Below, in pieces: positions 23,601 to 34,739 of a stretch of DNA of 64,000 bases. Below the pieces are notes generated by a model that saw only the letters and a list, made by a program, of their open reading frames with translations, was not told the origin of the DNA and did no database searches. A program made the translations under genes and the position numbers. This DNA is from Rhyzopertha dominica (taxonomy: Eukaryota; Arthropoda; Insecta; Coleoptera; Bostrichidae): contig QCXZ01000137.1 of the NCBI GenBank assembly GCA_025024175.1, positions 67,146,680 through 67,210,679 on the forward strand, in the 5' to 3' direction. Every line of letters begins with the position of its first letter. Position 1 is the first letter of the stretch.

Positions 23601-25915
23601 TCATCGAAAGTCTTGCCCTGTGCGATGGCTTTTCCTTGGCTCACATACTCCAAAGATTTTCCTTGGCTGACATATTCAAGTGTCTTGCCCTGGAAGATTT
23701 CTTTAGCTTGGGATACTTCATCGAAAGTCTTGCCCTGTGCGATGGCTTTTCCTTGGCTCACATACTCCAAAGACTTTCCTTGGCTGACATATTCAAGTGT
23801 CTTGCCCTGGAAGATTTCTTTAGCTTGGGATACTTCATCGAAAGTCTTGCCCTGTGCGATGGCTTTTCCTTGGCTCACATATTCCAAAGACTTTCCTTGG
23901 CTGACATATTCAAGTGTCTTGCCCTGGAAGATTTCTTTAGCTTGGGATACTTCATCGAAAGTCTTGCCCTGTGCGATGGCTTTTCCTTGGCTCACATACT
24001 CCAAAGACTTTCCTTGGCTGACATATTCAAGTGTCTTGCCCTGGAAGATTTCTTTAGCTTGGGATACGTCATCGAAAGTCTTGCCCTGTGCGATGGCTTT
24101 TCCTTGGCTCACATACGCCAAAGACTTTCCTTGGCTGACATATTCAAGTGTCTTGCCCTGGAAGATTTCTTTAGCTTGGGATACTTCATCGAAAGTCTTG
24201 CCCTGTGCGATGGCTTTTCCTTGGCTCACATACTCCAAAGATTTTCCTTGGCTGACATATTCAAGTGTCTTGCCCTGGAAGATTTCTTTAGCTTGGGATA
24301 CTTCATCGAAAGTCTTGCCCTGTGCGATGGCTTTTCCTTGGCTCACATACTCCAAAGACTTTCCTTGGCTGACATATTCAAGTGTCTTGCCCTGGAAGAT
24401 TTCTTTAGCTTGCGATACGTCATCGAAAGTCTTGCCCTGTGCGATGGCTTTTCCTTGGCTCACATACTCCAAAGACTTTCCTTGGCTGACATATTCAAGT
24501 GTCTTGCCCTGGAAGATTTCTTTAGCTTGGGATACGTCATCGAAAGTCTTGCCCTGTGCGATGGCTTTTCCTTGGCTCACATACTCCAAAGACTTTCCTT
24601 GGCTGACATATTCAAGTGTCTTGCCCTGGAAGATTTCTTTAGCTTGGGATACGTCATCGAAAGTCTTGCCCTGTGCGATGGCTTTTCCTTGGCTCGCATA
24701 CTCCAAAGACTTTCCTTGGCTGACATATTCAAGTGTCTTGCCCTGGAAGATTTCTTTAGCTTGGGATACTTCATCGAAAGTCTTGCCCTGTGCGATGGCT
24801 TTTCCTTGGCTCACATACTCCAAAGACTTTCCTTGGCTGACATATTCAAGTGTCTTGCCCTGGAAGATTTCTTTAGCTTGGGATACTTCATCGAAAGTCT
24901 TGCCCTGTGCGATGGCTTTTCCTTGGCTCACATACTCCAAAGACTTTCCTTGGCTGACATATTCAAGTGTCTTGCCCTGGAAGATTTCTTTAGCTTGGGA
25001 TACTTCATCGAAAGTCTTGCCCTGTGCGATGGCTTTTCCTTGGCTCACATACTCCAAAGACTTTCCTTGGCTGACATATTCAAGTGTCTTGCCCTGGAAG
25101 ATTTCTTTAGCTTGGGATACTTCATCGAAAGTCTTGCCCTGTGCGATGGCTTTTCCTTGGCTCACATACTCCAAAGACTTTCCTTGGCTGACATATTCAA
25201 GTGTCTTGCCCTGGAAGATTTCTTTAGCTTGGGATACTTCATCGAAAGTCTTGCCCTGTGCGATGGCTTTTCCTTGGCTCACATACTCCAAAGACTTTCC
25301 TTGGTTGACATATTCAAGCGTCTTGCCCTGGAAGATTTCTTTAGCTTGGGATATTTCATCGAAAGTCTTGCCCTGTGCGATGGCTTTTCCTTGGTTCATG
25401 TACTCCATAGATTTTCCTTGGTTAACATAATCAATAGTCTTGCCTTGGCTGAATTCCTTAGCTTGTGACACATAGTTTTGAGCAATATTCTTTCCTTGGT
25501 TAATTTCGACGTCTCTGATTGTTGGCTTTACTGATGGTTCAAGACCCATAATTGGTGTTGTATAGTTGATAGTATTTTCCAGCTCCTCGTCAGATAATTC
25601 TAGCATATCTGCATCTTCCTGTAATATAAAAACGATGGTTGAACTTATGGCGCAAAGGTACAGAATCACCGTTTCAATATCAGTTGTGGTATGTTTATGT
25701 ATTTTACCGAAAATTTTTAAAGCATATTTGCTTTATTTCACTTTGCCGTTTGGGAATTTCATTCCAAAACCGACAATTGATGTGGAATTATACAAATTAC
25801 TTACAATGTAAACAAGAGCAGATGGATTCTTCTCACTCAAGCACATCAGAGGTGCGGTGTAAGCAAATAAATCATCCATTTCCTTCTTGGAGAATGCCAA
25901 GAAGTCTGGGCCTTC
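20627..25915 (-). CDS. QGK-repeat protein: two duplicated N-terminal modules plus 38 x 39-residue repeats
   Basis: Two clear exons: 25915-25805 (111 bp, 37 codons, acceptor TTTCAG, donor GTAAGT) and 25618-20627 (1663 codons plus stop), both phase 0. The first exon and the start of the second encode related modules sharing E-x2-D-x-L-x2-S-x2-E-x6-YT-x-P-x-M. Then come 38 in-frame copies of a 39-residue unit made of sub-repeats of 9, 9, 6, 9 and 6 residues, each opening QGK (once QAK), e.g. QGKTLEYVS. The unit is rich in Gln, Lys and Glu with near-zero net charge. The ~120-residue C terminus is unique and ends with a hydrophobic stretch (MFLAMMLFKFCMPFV). No signal peptide was found in these exons; the true first exon is unresolved (candidate at 32682). 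I do not recognise the family. A structural, adhesive or cross-linked extracellular role is speculation. Confidence 0.85.
20930..25450. repeat. 117-bp coding minisatellite, about 38 copies, with 1053-bp higher-order repeat
   Basis: The same base in the AAAGTCTT block recurs from 21033 to 25362, a distance of 4329 = 37 x 117, so no unit has gained or lost a base. Rare variants recur at exactly 1053 bp (9 units). For example, CACATATTCC lies at 21770, 22823 and 23876, and the Asn variant (TTCATTGAAAG) appears in the first two blocks. This shows recent block duplication. Synonymous sites are nearly as uniform as the rest. Confidence 0.95.
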
Positions 25916-27662
25916 CTGAAATTAAAGGATCTCTTTTAATTTATCCATGATGATCACATTTCTAAATAATTTATGAAAGTAATAATTCACTCGGCTTACA
26001 TATATTATTGTAATCTCAATTCAAACACACAATCTACATTTATATACACTGAAATTAAGTTTGATCTCATCTGTAAGTAGTAGTTAAGCATTAATTATTA
26101 GCATAATTAACTTATATTATGATTAAGTAAAGTAGTACACTACAATGTCCAGTTGCTGCGTAATTATGTTACAAATCGGTACTGATCTTACTACATAAAA
26201 ATGTAGGAAAACATTGGGTTTAATAATAATTTTGCTAGGTATCGATTCTCTACGTTGTCTGGGGAATTTATTTAGTTGTAACAAAGGAAGCAATCTCGAC
26301 TAGAGTAATAATTAAGAAAGGTATATTGATGAAATGTTTTGGAACTGGATCATCGAAATATTTTACATCACATAATCATATAAAGGAAAAAGACGGAGTA
26401 GAACTGCAGCACAAGGAAAACCTCATATAAAGCCAGCATGACATAAATATATACAGAAGGAAGGCTAGAAAAGAAGGTTAAATTAAATTTCGTTTTATTG
26501 GTTCAAGTCAATACACGTTTTGGTTTTTTTTATAGAAAATTTTCTGGCTTAGTAGACATTAAAAAATATAAATTTTGACTAATACAAAAAAGTTAAATAT
26601 TAACAAAACTTCAAATGTGTTCAAACAAACCACCATTATTTCTTCTTTGAAAATTACATCTTTAAAATTAAATTAGTTGCTTTTCTAATAGAACGCCTGT
26701 CAACTGTTTCATAATTCGTTACGTATACTTTGGTTTCTATTGTGCTCCTTAAAAGAAATCTAAAACAGGTAAATCTGGAAAAAACCATTCCATTTCTACA
26801 GAATCACCATTTATATATAGAATAATCAGAAATGTTTGGGTATAGTATGGTAGATCATTATAATGCCACAAAAAATACTAAAGAATTACAGTTTGGGCTT
26901 ACTTTCTTACTCTATGTTGAGAATTTAACTCTAGTATATCCCTCCTTTTATATTGTCCTTTGTTTTAAACGATACCCAACTTTTAGATAAAATTGCATTT
27001 CTTCAGTCCTTAATATATTGTTTGGGAATGTGAATATAAAAAACGTTTTTTTAGATATTTTTATTTTGACTCCCGTGGCATACTCAAATTGTTTTAGCTA
27101 TAACCAAGTTGTAGTTTTTTTTTAAAGGAAGCCGTATTTGGCTTTACTATGGTTGAAAGGACCTATTTCGTAAACCAGTAGGGACAGAAGGAAGTTTAAA
27201 TTGGCAAAGATTTGCAGTTTTCTGAGCCTAATTATCATTTCTGTAGTCAATTTAATCCATTATACTAATGTGAGTTACTTGAATCAAATAAATAATCTTA
27301 GGTAATTTGGATAAAACAAAAGTATCCCCATTGCCCAAGATTAGTTTCGTTCAAAAACCTCTTAATAGCATTACTTAGAAAAATGTAAGTGCGATTTGGC
27401 CATTTTTCTGTTTTATTCTGGTTTTAATATAGTTCACCATGGAAAAATGAAATATTTTGGTTCTACAAAACAAGTCGTTTGAAAAACTTTCTTCTATAAC
27501 GAAGTACTATTAAGTTAGTATTTATATATGTAAAAAATAAAATAATATAAAATAGGCGCACATGCAATAATTAACTACAAATCATGTTCAAAAGACCACC
27601 ATTATCAATGCACGTATTGCACTGTTTTAAAACAGAGATAGGTATAATTTAACGCCTCATGA
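25916..27662. other. Probable intron or upstream region of the QGK-repeat gene
   Basis: AT-rich with no supported gene. 26940-27175 is copy B of the dispersed repeat also seen at 930-1200. Confidence 0.4.
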
Positions 27663-28394
27663 CAGTGATGGTAACTTGAGGAAAATTTCCCTACATGTAG
27701 GGAAAAATCTTGCTGATTTTAAACTGTGAGGGAAACGGGAGGGAAATTTAAAAAACTGTATAATGTAGGGAAATTCTGAATTTAACATTTTTTGATACAT
27801 GGCATTACATTTGTTTAAAACTTGAATTTATTGCCAATGCGCGAATAGCAGTTGTTTTACTGTAACTTGACGGATGCTGTTACATAGCGTTTGAACTTGA
27901 AATATGTTAAGTCCCTAGATTGAGGAAAAGTATTACACTAGACAAGAACAAGATATGCAATTTGCAATCAAGGTTGACAGAATGTTTAATATTAAGTTTT
28001 AAGTTTAACATTGTTGCTGGCTATTGGAAAGTTCTAGTTTAAGTGTTAAATTTTTAGAATGCCGCATGATGATATTATTTAAAAAAAGTTAAATATAGTG
28101 TTAAATAACATAAAAATTGCTCAGGTATTTATATTTTACTTAGATACCCAATCACAGTTTGCGGGTTGATTGGCGTTAAGCAAAATGTTTGAGGGCTTTG
28201 TCATTTATTTATTTTAGAATGTTTTAATTAATATATAGTGAAAAACTTAAACATGTACAATGAAAAAAATTGAAAATACAAGTAAAACCGCATTGTAGGG
28301 GAAAAAGAGGGAAAATTTCAAGTTAGAGCGGGAAATTGTAGGGAGATTTTATATTATATAGAGGGAATTGCAGTTTTAAAGGTTATCATCACTG
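27663..28394. mobile_element. Non-autonomous hAT MITE with 8-bp target duplication
   Basis: The left end is CAGTGATGGTAAC. The right end reverse-complements to CAGTGATGATAAC (one mismatch). Exact 8-bp flanks CCTCATGA are at 27655-27662 and 28395-28402. Both subterminal regions carry repeated (A)GGGAAA/TTTCCC blocks with TGTAGGG. The 732 bp have no transposase frame. Confidence 0.9.
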
Positions 28395-28791
28395 CCTCAT
28401 GATAGCTTCTTCCGCGTTTCCTCTGAAGTTATCCACTCTTTCATGACTAAAGGATTGGCGGGTTGATATTTAATTATTAATCTAGTATCAACAGTTACCG
28501 AGATACCCTATAATTACAAAGAAAATGGGATACCCTATACATTAAGAGGGTTTTCTTGTGCGCATGCAGATACAGGTATGTTCATTTATCTCGATTAAAC
28601 GTAGGTACTGCAGTTGATAATTTTCGCTTTGTCCAACCACGTAACTGTGGGTCATCCGCGCGATTTTCGGTTAAGTAAGACCGTTAAGACGCCTATCTTC
28701 AACTCCAACGTTTGGCAAACTGTAAGCCAGTGGCGGCTCGCGACCTTTCAAGTAGGGTAGGCAACACCCTATACTCGTATATAGTATAGGC

Positions 28792-30090
28792 AATTGGGTA
28801 TTATCACTTTTTTTTAAATTACGTAAAATCAATCTTGAAGTGCATATATATCGTATGCCATGTTAAAAAAAGACAAAAAAATATTTGTAGGTTGAGAATT
28901 TCAGGTCTGAAATTCGAATCTTAGGAGTCACCGCCAAGACGCTTCTATCCAAGGTTATTCAACTCGTGACGTCAAGTGTCATGTAAACATTACCGAGAAG
29001 CGTGCTGTTTAATGGTGTAGTATCATTATTGTATTGGAAAAGCTTTTGTGTGGTGTTTATTGAAAGGACGATGTAAGAGGTTGCACCAAAAAGTGATTTG
29101 TGTAGTTTTGCAAGCATCTATTATGTATGGAAAACAAAACAAGTGTTGTTCTGTACATGGTTATAAAAGTACTTCAGTCAGTACAGCTAACAAAATATTT
29201 TTGTAACCATTCCTCGAGATCAACGTATGAAAAAGTTGTTTAAGGTCCCTAGACGTGATATGCCGAAATCGCAAAGTTTGTTTTTCTGTTGTGAAGGTCA
29301 TCTTAATTCTTAATGTAAGTTTTATTATTCTTTTTGGGGTTATAGGTGTTTACCATTCAGTTTCCATTTTGTTATAGCTTAAAGAGGATATGGAAAATTA
29401 TATGCGTTTTAAGTTGATAGAGGGAAATGTTACAATAAAGAAAGACGTTTATTTCCCATATATTCGACTGTTAGCCAGACCGGAAACGAGCCGCAACAGC
29501 CCCGAAAATAAATGACAATTTATATTTATTCTGACTTCAAAATAAATGTCGTGTTTAGGGTACATTTTTGATTCTTACATTTTTATGTTTACAAATAGTA
29601 TATTTCCAACAACCCACTGTGATCAAATTATCAATGCTACGTTAATTTGATAAAAAGTTCACTTATGCTGTTGCTTTTACGTTCCTCATCTCCGCCGCGT
29701 TGAACCGCTCGTCGCTGTACACAAATTCGATAAGAATGAACATGCCTTCAGAAGTCATAACTCATAAGTAGTTCACTTTTTCTTGGCGTATTTTAATTCG
29801 CTTGTGACAAAATGAACGCAAACAACAAACTGATAAATTGACGGACTGAGGCTGACCCGTGACGCGCTGACCTCAGATGTAAACAAGCGGCCATTTACAA
29901 GACACCTGACGTCACGGCCAATATGTTCGCGTTTTGGTGGTCCCTTTAAATATTCACATTTTTAATATTAAAAATACACCTTACGATCCATTTTTTCGAA
30001 TTTATAAGCTGTCATAGCTGTTTTGTGGATTAGATGCTACCTATTGATATGCAATTTAATAAAATATAAATTCATGGCAAATACCCAATT
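28792..30090. mobile_element. THAP-carrying non-autonomous DNA transposon, copy 1
   Basis: The 1299-bp element begins AATTGGGTATT and ends AATACCCAATT. It matches the copy at 59562-60630 along its whole length, with one internal stretch of about 160-200 bp (around 29705-29870) absent from the other copy. On the plus strand, 29123-29314 is a decayed exon with a GTAAGT donor. It encodes NKCCSVHGYKST and later FFCCEGHLNS, the C2-CH pattern of a THAP zinc finger. THAP domains head P-element-type transposases. No target duplication was identified. Confidence 0.75.
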
Positions 30091-32680
30091 ATTATTATTA
30101 TTGTCTTCGATCTTGTAATATGTGTATTTTATTGGTCATGCTAATCATTTATTTTTATTCCTATTCAGTATTAATAAGATAATATTTTGTCGGATAGATC
30201 GCTGTCTCTTGAAAAACACTGACAAAAAATTAATAGTCTGACGTTTCAATTACACCTGTAATCTTTGTCAAAGACGAAGAACCTCAAAATTTGCCTGACA
30301 CAAGTTCAAACAAAATGAAATTCCAATTGCCTACCCCGAGGAGGCAAACTGCGTTTAGCTCTTCTTAATTGTCGCTTAATACGATTCTAAGGATGCGAGC
30401 GGTAAAAACTTTTAATTATTAATATCTCAATGGACGTATGACTGGATCTCCGACAAGTATGATGCGGTTGAAGTATACCATCACTACTCAAATGTTCGTT
30501 TTACAGTAAGAGCGAAGTATTTATTAGTTTTCATAGGATCATATCAATTCGTTGGTTAATTAATATAAAGATGTTGAATGTTAACAATGAAGGCGTGGAT
30601 TTATATCTAGGTTTACTTAATTCATCAGATTTCGTCAGTTGATTTTTCCTTGTAGCATCGGATGCCATGGAAGACAGTTTTGGGCAGAAGAATAACGTAA
30701 TATAATTAAATATGTAACAGCATGGACCAAACTAAGCAGAAAAGAACATATCAGTCAGATATTTTTAGGACACATCAGTCAAACTTACATTGACATGATG
30801 TTAAAGTTTAAATTAACAAGTTTCAATAGCTTCACAAACGTTCGATGAATAATAAAACAGACAAAAAGAGAAGATGAAGGATAACTGACATCATAACAAA
30901 GTAAGGCTGCCAGAAATACAACTTTTCCAAGATTATTTACTGGTATGAATAAGATAAGTATAAATTGATAATTTTTTTATATCAGGCTTCTTATTAATGT
31001 TGTGAGTTTCTTTATTTAAACCATTTCTAAAATTAAATAAAATAAAAATAATTAGAAGAAAAGACTTGTGCTCGTACAATGTTCAGCTAACACAGATTTC
31101 TTGGATCCCCCACACCCATATCTCTTTTATGTTCATTTATTCTACCTTCTAAATACCTCCCAGTTTATCCAATATAAAATGAGGAACTATTGCAACTATT
31201 CGGTATCTTGATCTTCGAGAAGAAAGAATCGACCTTAACGGAGGAACGATAGGAAAACTTAATTCTGGGAACACCTTTAGCGATGTCAGTATTTTTTTTC
31301 TGTTAGGTCTTCAACATAAGGTAAATTACAAATTAACAACCACGTTAACTTTCATACACATTTTATGGTACCAGAGGCATAAGGTTTATATGTTTAATGT
31401 CAAGGTAGTGCATACTTCAACTGGATTCCAGCTTAACTGTAAATTATATAGAACGCTTCAATGAAAGATCGCAAAGATATTTTACAATTAGTTTCAGTGC
31501 TAGGCTACTCTGCTTTGATACGGTCCAATACTAAATCAGTACGTATATTAATGAACAAAGACACTACATCTAGACTAACTCTGACATAACCCTGAGGTAC
31601 TTGGAAATTGTTGAACTTAGAAAATTCGAAACTCTTTGATATAATAAGGATCATTATAATTACGTTGTTAAAAATGTAGACAAATTAGAGGTTGGGGAAT
31701 TCACAGAGAAAATAATAGATAACATTTGACTATGTACTTTAGGCAAACATTTTTTTTGCTCAAATTTTGTTTTTTTTGCATTTTCGGTCATTTTAAAGCG
31801 AAAGCAAATAAAATTTTTTTAAAATTTTTTTCNCGATACAATACTTTCCATCCGTTGGATGTGAAAGTAATAAATATCGACATTAGTGTCCCACTAATAC
31901 CTTCCGAAATTATATAACACTTGAAACCCAAAGACAGGCAAAAATTTTCAATTAAATTCTAAAAAAAACGTGCACCTCGCTTAAGTTCTGTATACTCTTT
32001 CAAACTGACTGTATGGTTGAAACTTTACGTTTCACAATCAATACCTCTTTGATTATTAATTCAAAAGTATTTCAAATTCCACGAGAATTTATACGAATTT
32101 TAGAAGAAAACGTGATTTTTTTCGTAATATTTACTTATAATGATAATTGTTAAGCCGATGATAAAATAAATCCACACATTATTTGTTTATTATGGTTTAC
32201 GAACTATTTAATGATATACCGCTTGAACTCTGAATTCCCACATTCACAGCAAGAAGCGAGTATAACCTTAGACACGGACTATTGCTGACGGTAGGTGAAG
32301 ATAAGTTGACCCTAAAAGTTGTCTGTTTTATTCGTACCGATAATCAGGAATGTACCTAACGATCAACATTCTGAACAGAAAAATAAGCCTACATGAATGA
32401 TTTGGCAGTTTTAGTTCAATTTCATTTCCGGAATGCTCCATCCAAAAGTTCTGGTTTTATATTTGGATGCTCGATGAAATGAAGATTTAATAAAGCTAAC
32501 GATTTTTAATTATTGCACAGTATAGTGGTGTGATTGCCAATGCCAAAATGTGTAAAGCTTGCAAAAGGACACATTCCTATCCTAAACTACATTTAGATAT
32601 GATTTTATAGCGTTTTATAGAAATGTCTATTTTATTTGTTAAACTAGATGAGTGATTGCAAAATTAGTCAAAGGAACTAA
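30091..32680. other. Intergenic/intronic, includes a hammerhead-like relic
   Basis: No gene seen. At 30244-30271 the minus strand has a hairpin ATTACA-GG-TGTAAT followed by TGAAACGTC, resembling the stem II and CGAAAC half of a hammerhead. The upstream core is TTGACAA rather than CTGANGA, so it is a relic at best. The rest is AT-rich and featureless. Confidence 0.35.
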
Positions 32681-32681
32681 C

Positions 32682-32796
32682 CTGGTAAGCAAACATCGTA
32701 CACATCCTGAAGCACTATGGTATCACTTGGAGCAAAGATGACACAGAAGCTGCAATGTATAATAAAATTAGCACACCCTTTGTCGAAATTTAAATA
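32682..32796 (-). promoter_or_regulatory. Candidate TATA promoter and first exon for the QGK-repeat gene
   Basis: On the minus strand TATTTAAA (32796-32789) is followed about 90 bases later by an ATG at 32705, an eight-codon open frame (MCTMFAYQ), and CAG|GTTAGT, a plausible donor after 32682. It ends in phase 0, as the first clear exon of the repeat gene requires. This would imply a 6.8-kb intron holding the hAT and THAP insertions. It rests on splice phase and a TATA-like box only. It could belong to another gene or be chance. Confidence 0.3.
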
Positions 32797-32989
32797 CTTC
32801 TATCCCCCCAGTCTCCTACTTCTATTGGTCAAGCAACAAGATTATCTATGAGTTCCTCTTTGTGATTGGCCGTTAAATATAATGTAAGAAATCGGGTGAC
32901 GTTTTTGAGATGCCATAGGGTTATAATTTTGTATGTATTCCGCATTTGTTTAGTGGGCTGCAGTAGGGGAAAAGCGCCGTTCTGAGCCC

Positions 32990-34640
32990 TAATTTGCATA
33001 TTTGCATATTAATTAGGGTAATTAAAACAATGGGTAATTAATTAATTAAGACAATGGGTAATTAATTAAAACAATGGGTAATTAATTAAGACAATGGGTA
33101 ATTAGCGATTTTGATGAACTAATTAGGGTAATTAGCAGTTTGATAAGGGTAATTAGCAGTTTGATTGGGGTAATTAACAGTTTGATTAGGGTAATTAACG
33201 GTTTGATTAGGGTAATTAATAGTTTGATTAGGGTGATTAGCATTTTGATTGGAGTAATTAGTGATTCTGATTAATTAATTAGGGTAATTAATAGTTTGAT
33301 TAGGGTAATTAGTGATTATGATTAATTAATTAGGTTAATCAATAGTTTGATTAGATGAATTATCAGCTTAATTTGGGTCGTTCTGAGCCCTAATTTGCAT
33401 ATTTGCATATTAATTAGGGGTAATTAGCGTTTAATTAAGTTAATTAGGGTAATTAGCGATTTTGATGGGCTAATTAGGGTAATTAGCGGCTTGATTGGGG
33501 TAATTAGCAGTTTGATAAGGGTAATTAGTAGTTTGATTAGGATAATTAACAGTTTGATTCGGGTAATTAGCGGCTTGATTGGGGTGATTAGTAGTTTGAT
33601 TGGGGTGATTAGTAGTTTGATTGGAGTAATTAGCAGTTTGATTGGGGTTATTAGCATATTAATTAGGGGTAATTAGCGGTTAATTCGGTTAATTAGCTGT
33701 TTAATTAGGGTAATTAGCGATTTTGATGGGCTAATTAGGGTAATTAGCGGCTTGATTGGGGTAATTAGCAGTTTGATAAGGGTAATTAGTAGTTTGATTA
33801 GGATAATTAACAGTTTGATTCGGGTAATTAGCGGCTTGATTGGGGTGATTAGTAGTTTGATTGGGGTGATTAGTAGTTTGATTGGAGTAATTAGCAGTTT
33901 GATTGGGGTTATTAGCATATTAATTAGGGGTAATTAGCGGTTAATTCGGTTAATTAGCTGTTTAATTAGGGTAATTAGCGATTTTGATGGGCTAATTAGG
34001 GTAATTAGCGGCTTGATTGGGGTAATTAGCAGTTTGATAAGGGTAATTAGTAGTTTGATTAGGATAATTAACAGTTTGATTCGGGTAATTAGCGGCTTGA
34101 TTGGGGTAATAAGTAGTTTGATTGGAGTAATTAGCAGTTTAATTGGGGTAATTAGCATATTAATTAGGGGTAATTAGCGGTTAATTCTGTTAATTAGCTG
34201 TTTAATTAGGGTAATTAGCGGTTTAATTAGGGTTATTCGCGGATTAATTGATTGATTAGGATAATTAGACGTTGTAATTAGGGCAATTGGAGTTTTGATT
34301 AAAGTAATTGGCTGTTTGATTAGGGTAATTAGAGTTTTGATTAGAGTAATTGGCTGTATGATTAGGGTAATTGACGGTTTTTTAATTGATTGATTAGGTT
34401 CTAATAAGCGTAATTCGCGATTTTGATTGATTGATTAGAGTGATTCGCGGTTTAATTGATTGATTAGGACAATTAGCAGTTTACTGAGGGTAATAAAAGG
34501 TTTAATTACGGTACTTAGCTTATAGCGGTTATAATTGATTAATAACGATAATTAAGGTTTTAATTCGCGGTTTTGATTAATTTATGATTAATGATATGGA
34601 GGTAATTAGCGATTTAATTATAATTAGCGATGTGTACTTA
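32990..34640. repeat. TAATTAG minisatellite with 261-bp higher-order unit (left arm)
   Basis: Degenerate units of about 18-24 bp of the form GTTTGATTAGGGTAATTAGC are repeated dozens of times. A larger unit of exactly 261 bp repeats about three times (33491, 33752 and 34013 carry the same sequence). The array is mirrored at 51230-52640 and continues more loosely at 34990-35400. It is dense in TAATTA cores. Confidence 0.95.
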
Positions 34641-34739
34641 CACATTTCTTACTATAGCCGTACAACATCAATTCATATATGCCAAGCTTCGAGGCTGGTT
34701 TGTATATATAACATCGGACAACCCCACCCCATCGACAAA

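Noticed and set aside
20918..25468. Very long antisense open frames (1516, 1127 and 347 codons) opposite the QGK-repeat gene
   Set aside because: They arise because a stop-free 117-bp unit is repeated. The sense strand has splice sites, non-repeat N and C termini and a sensible amino-acid pattern; the antisense frames have none.
33424..34190. Repeat-encoded small proteins (LLITPIK-type frames) in the arms
   Set aside because: They are translations of the minisatellite, present on both strands, without start context or splice signals.
33000..34600. Degenerate insect telomere repeat (TTAGG) array
   Set aside because: TTAGG occurs only within a longer variable GTTTGATTAGGGTAATTAGC unit; there are no tandem pentamers and the array lies inside a mobile element.
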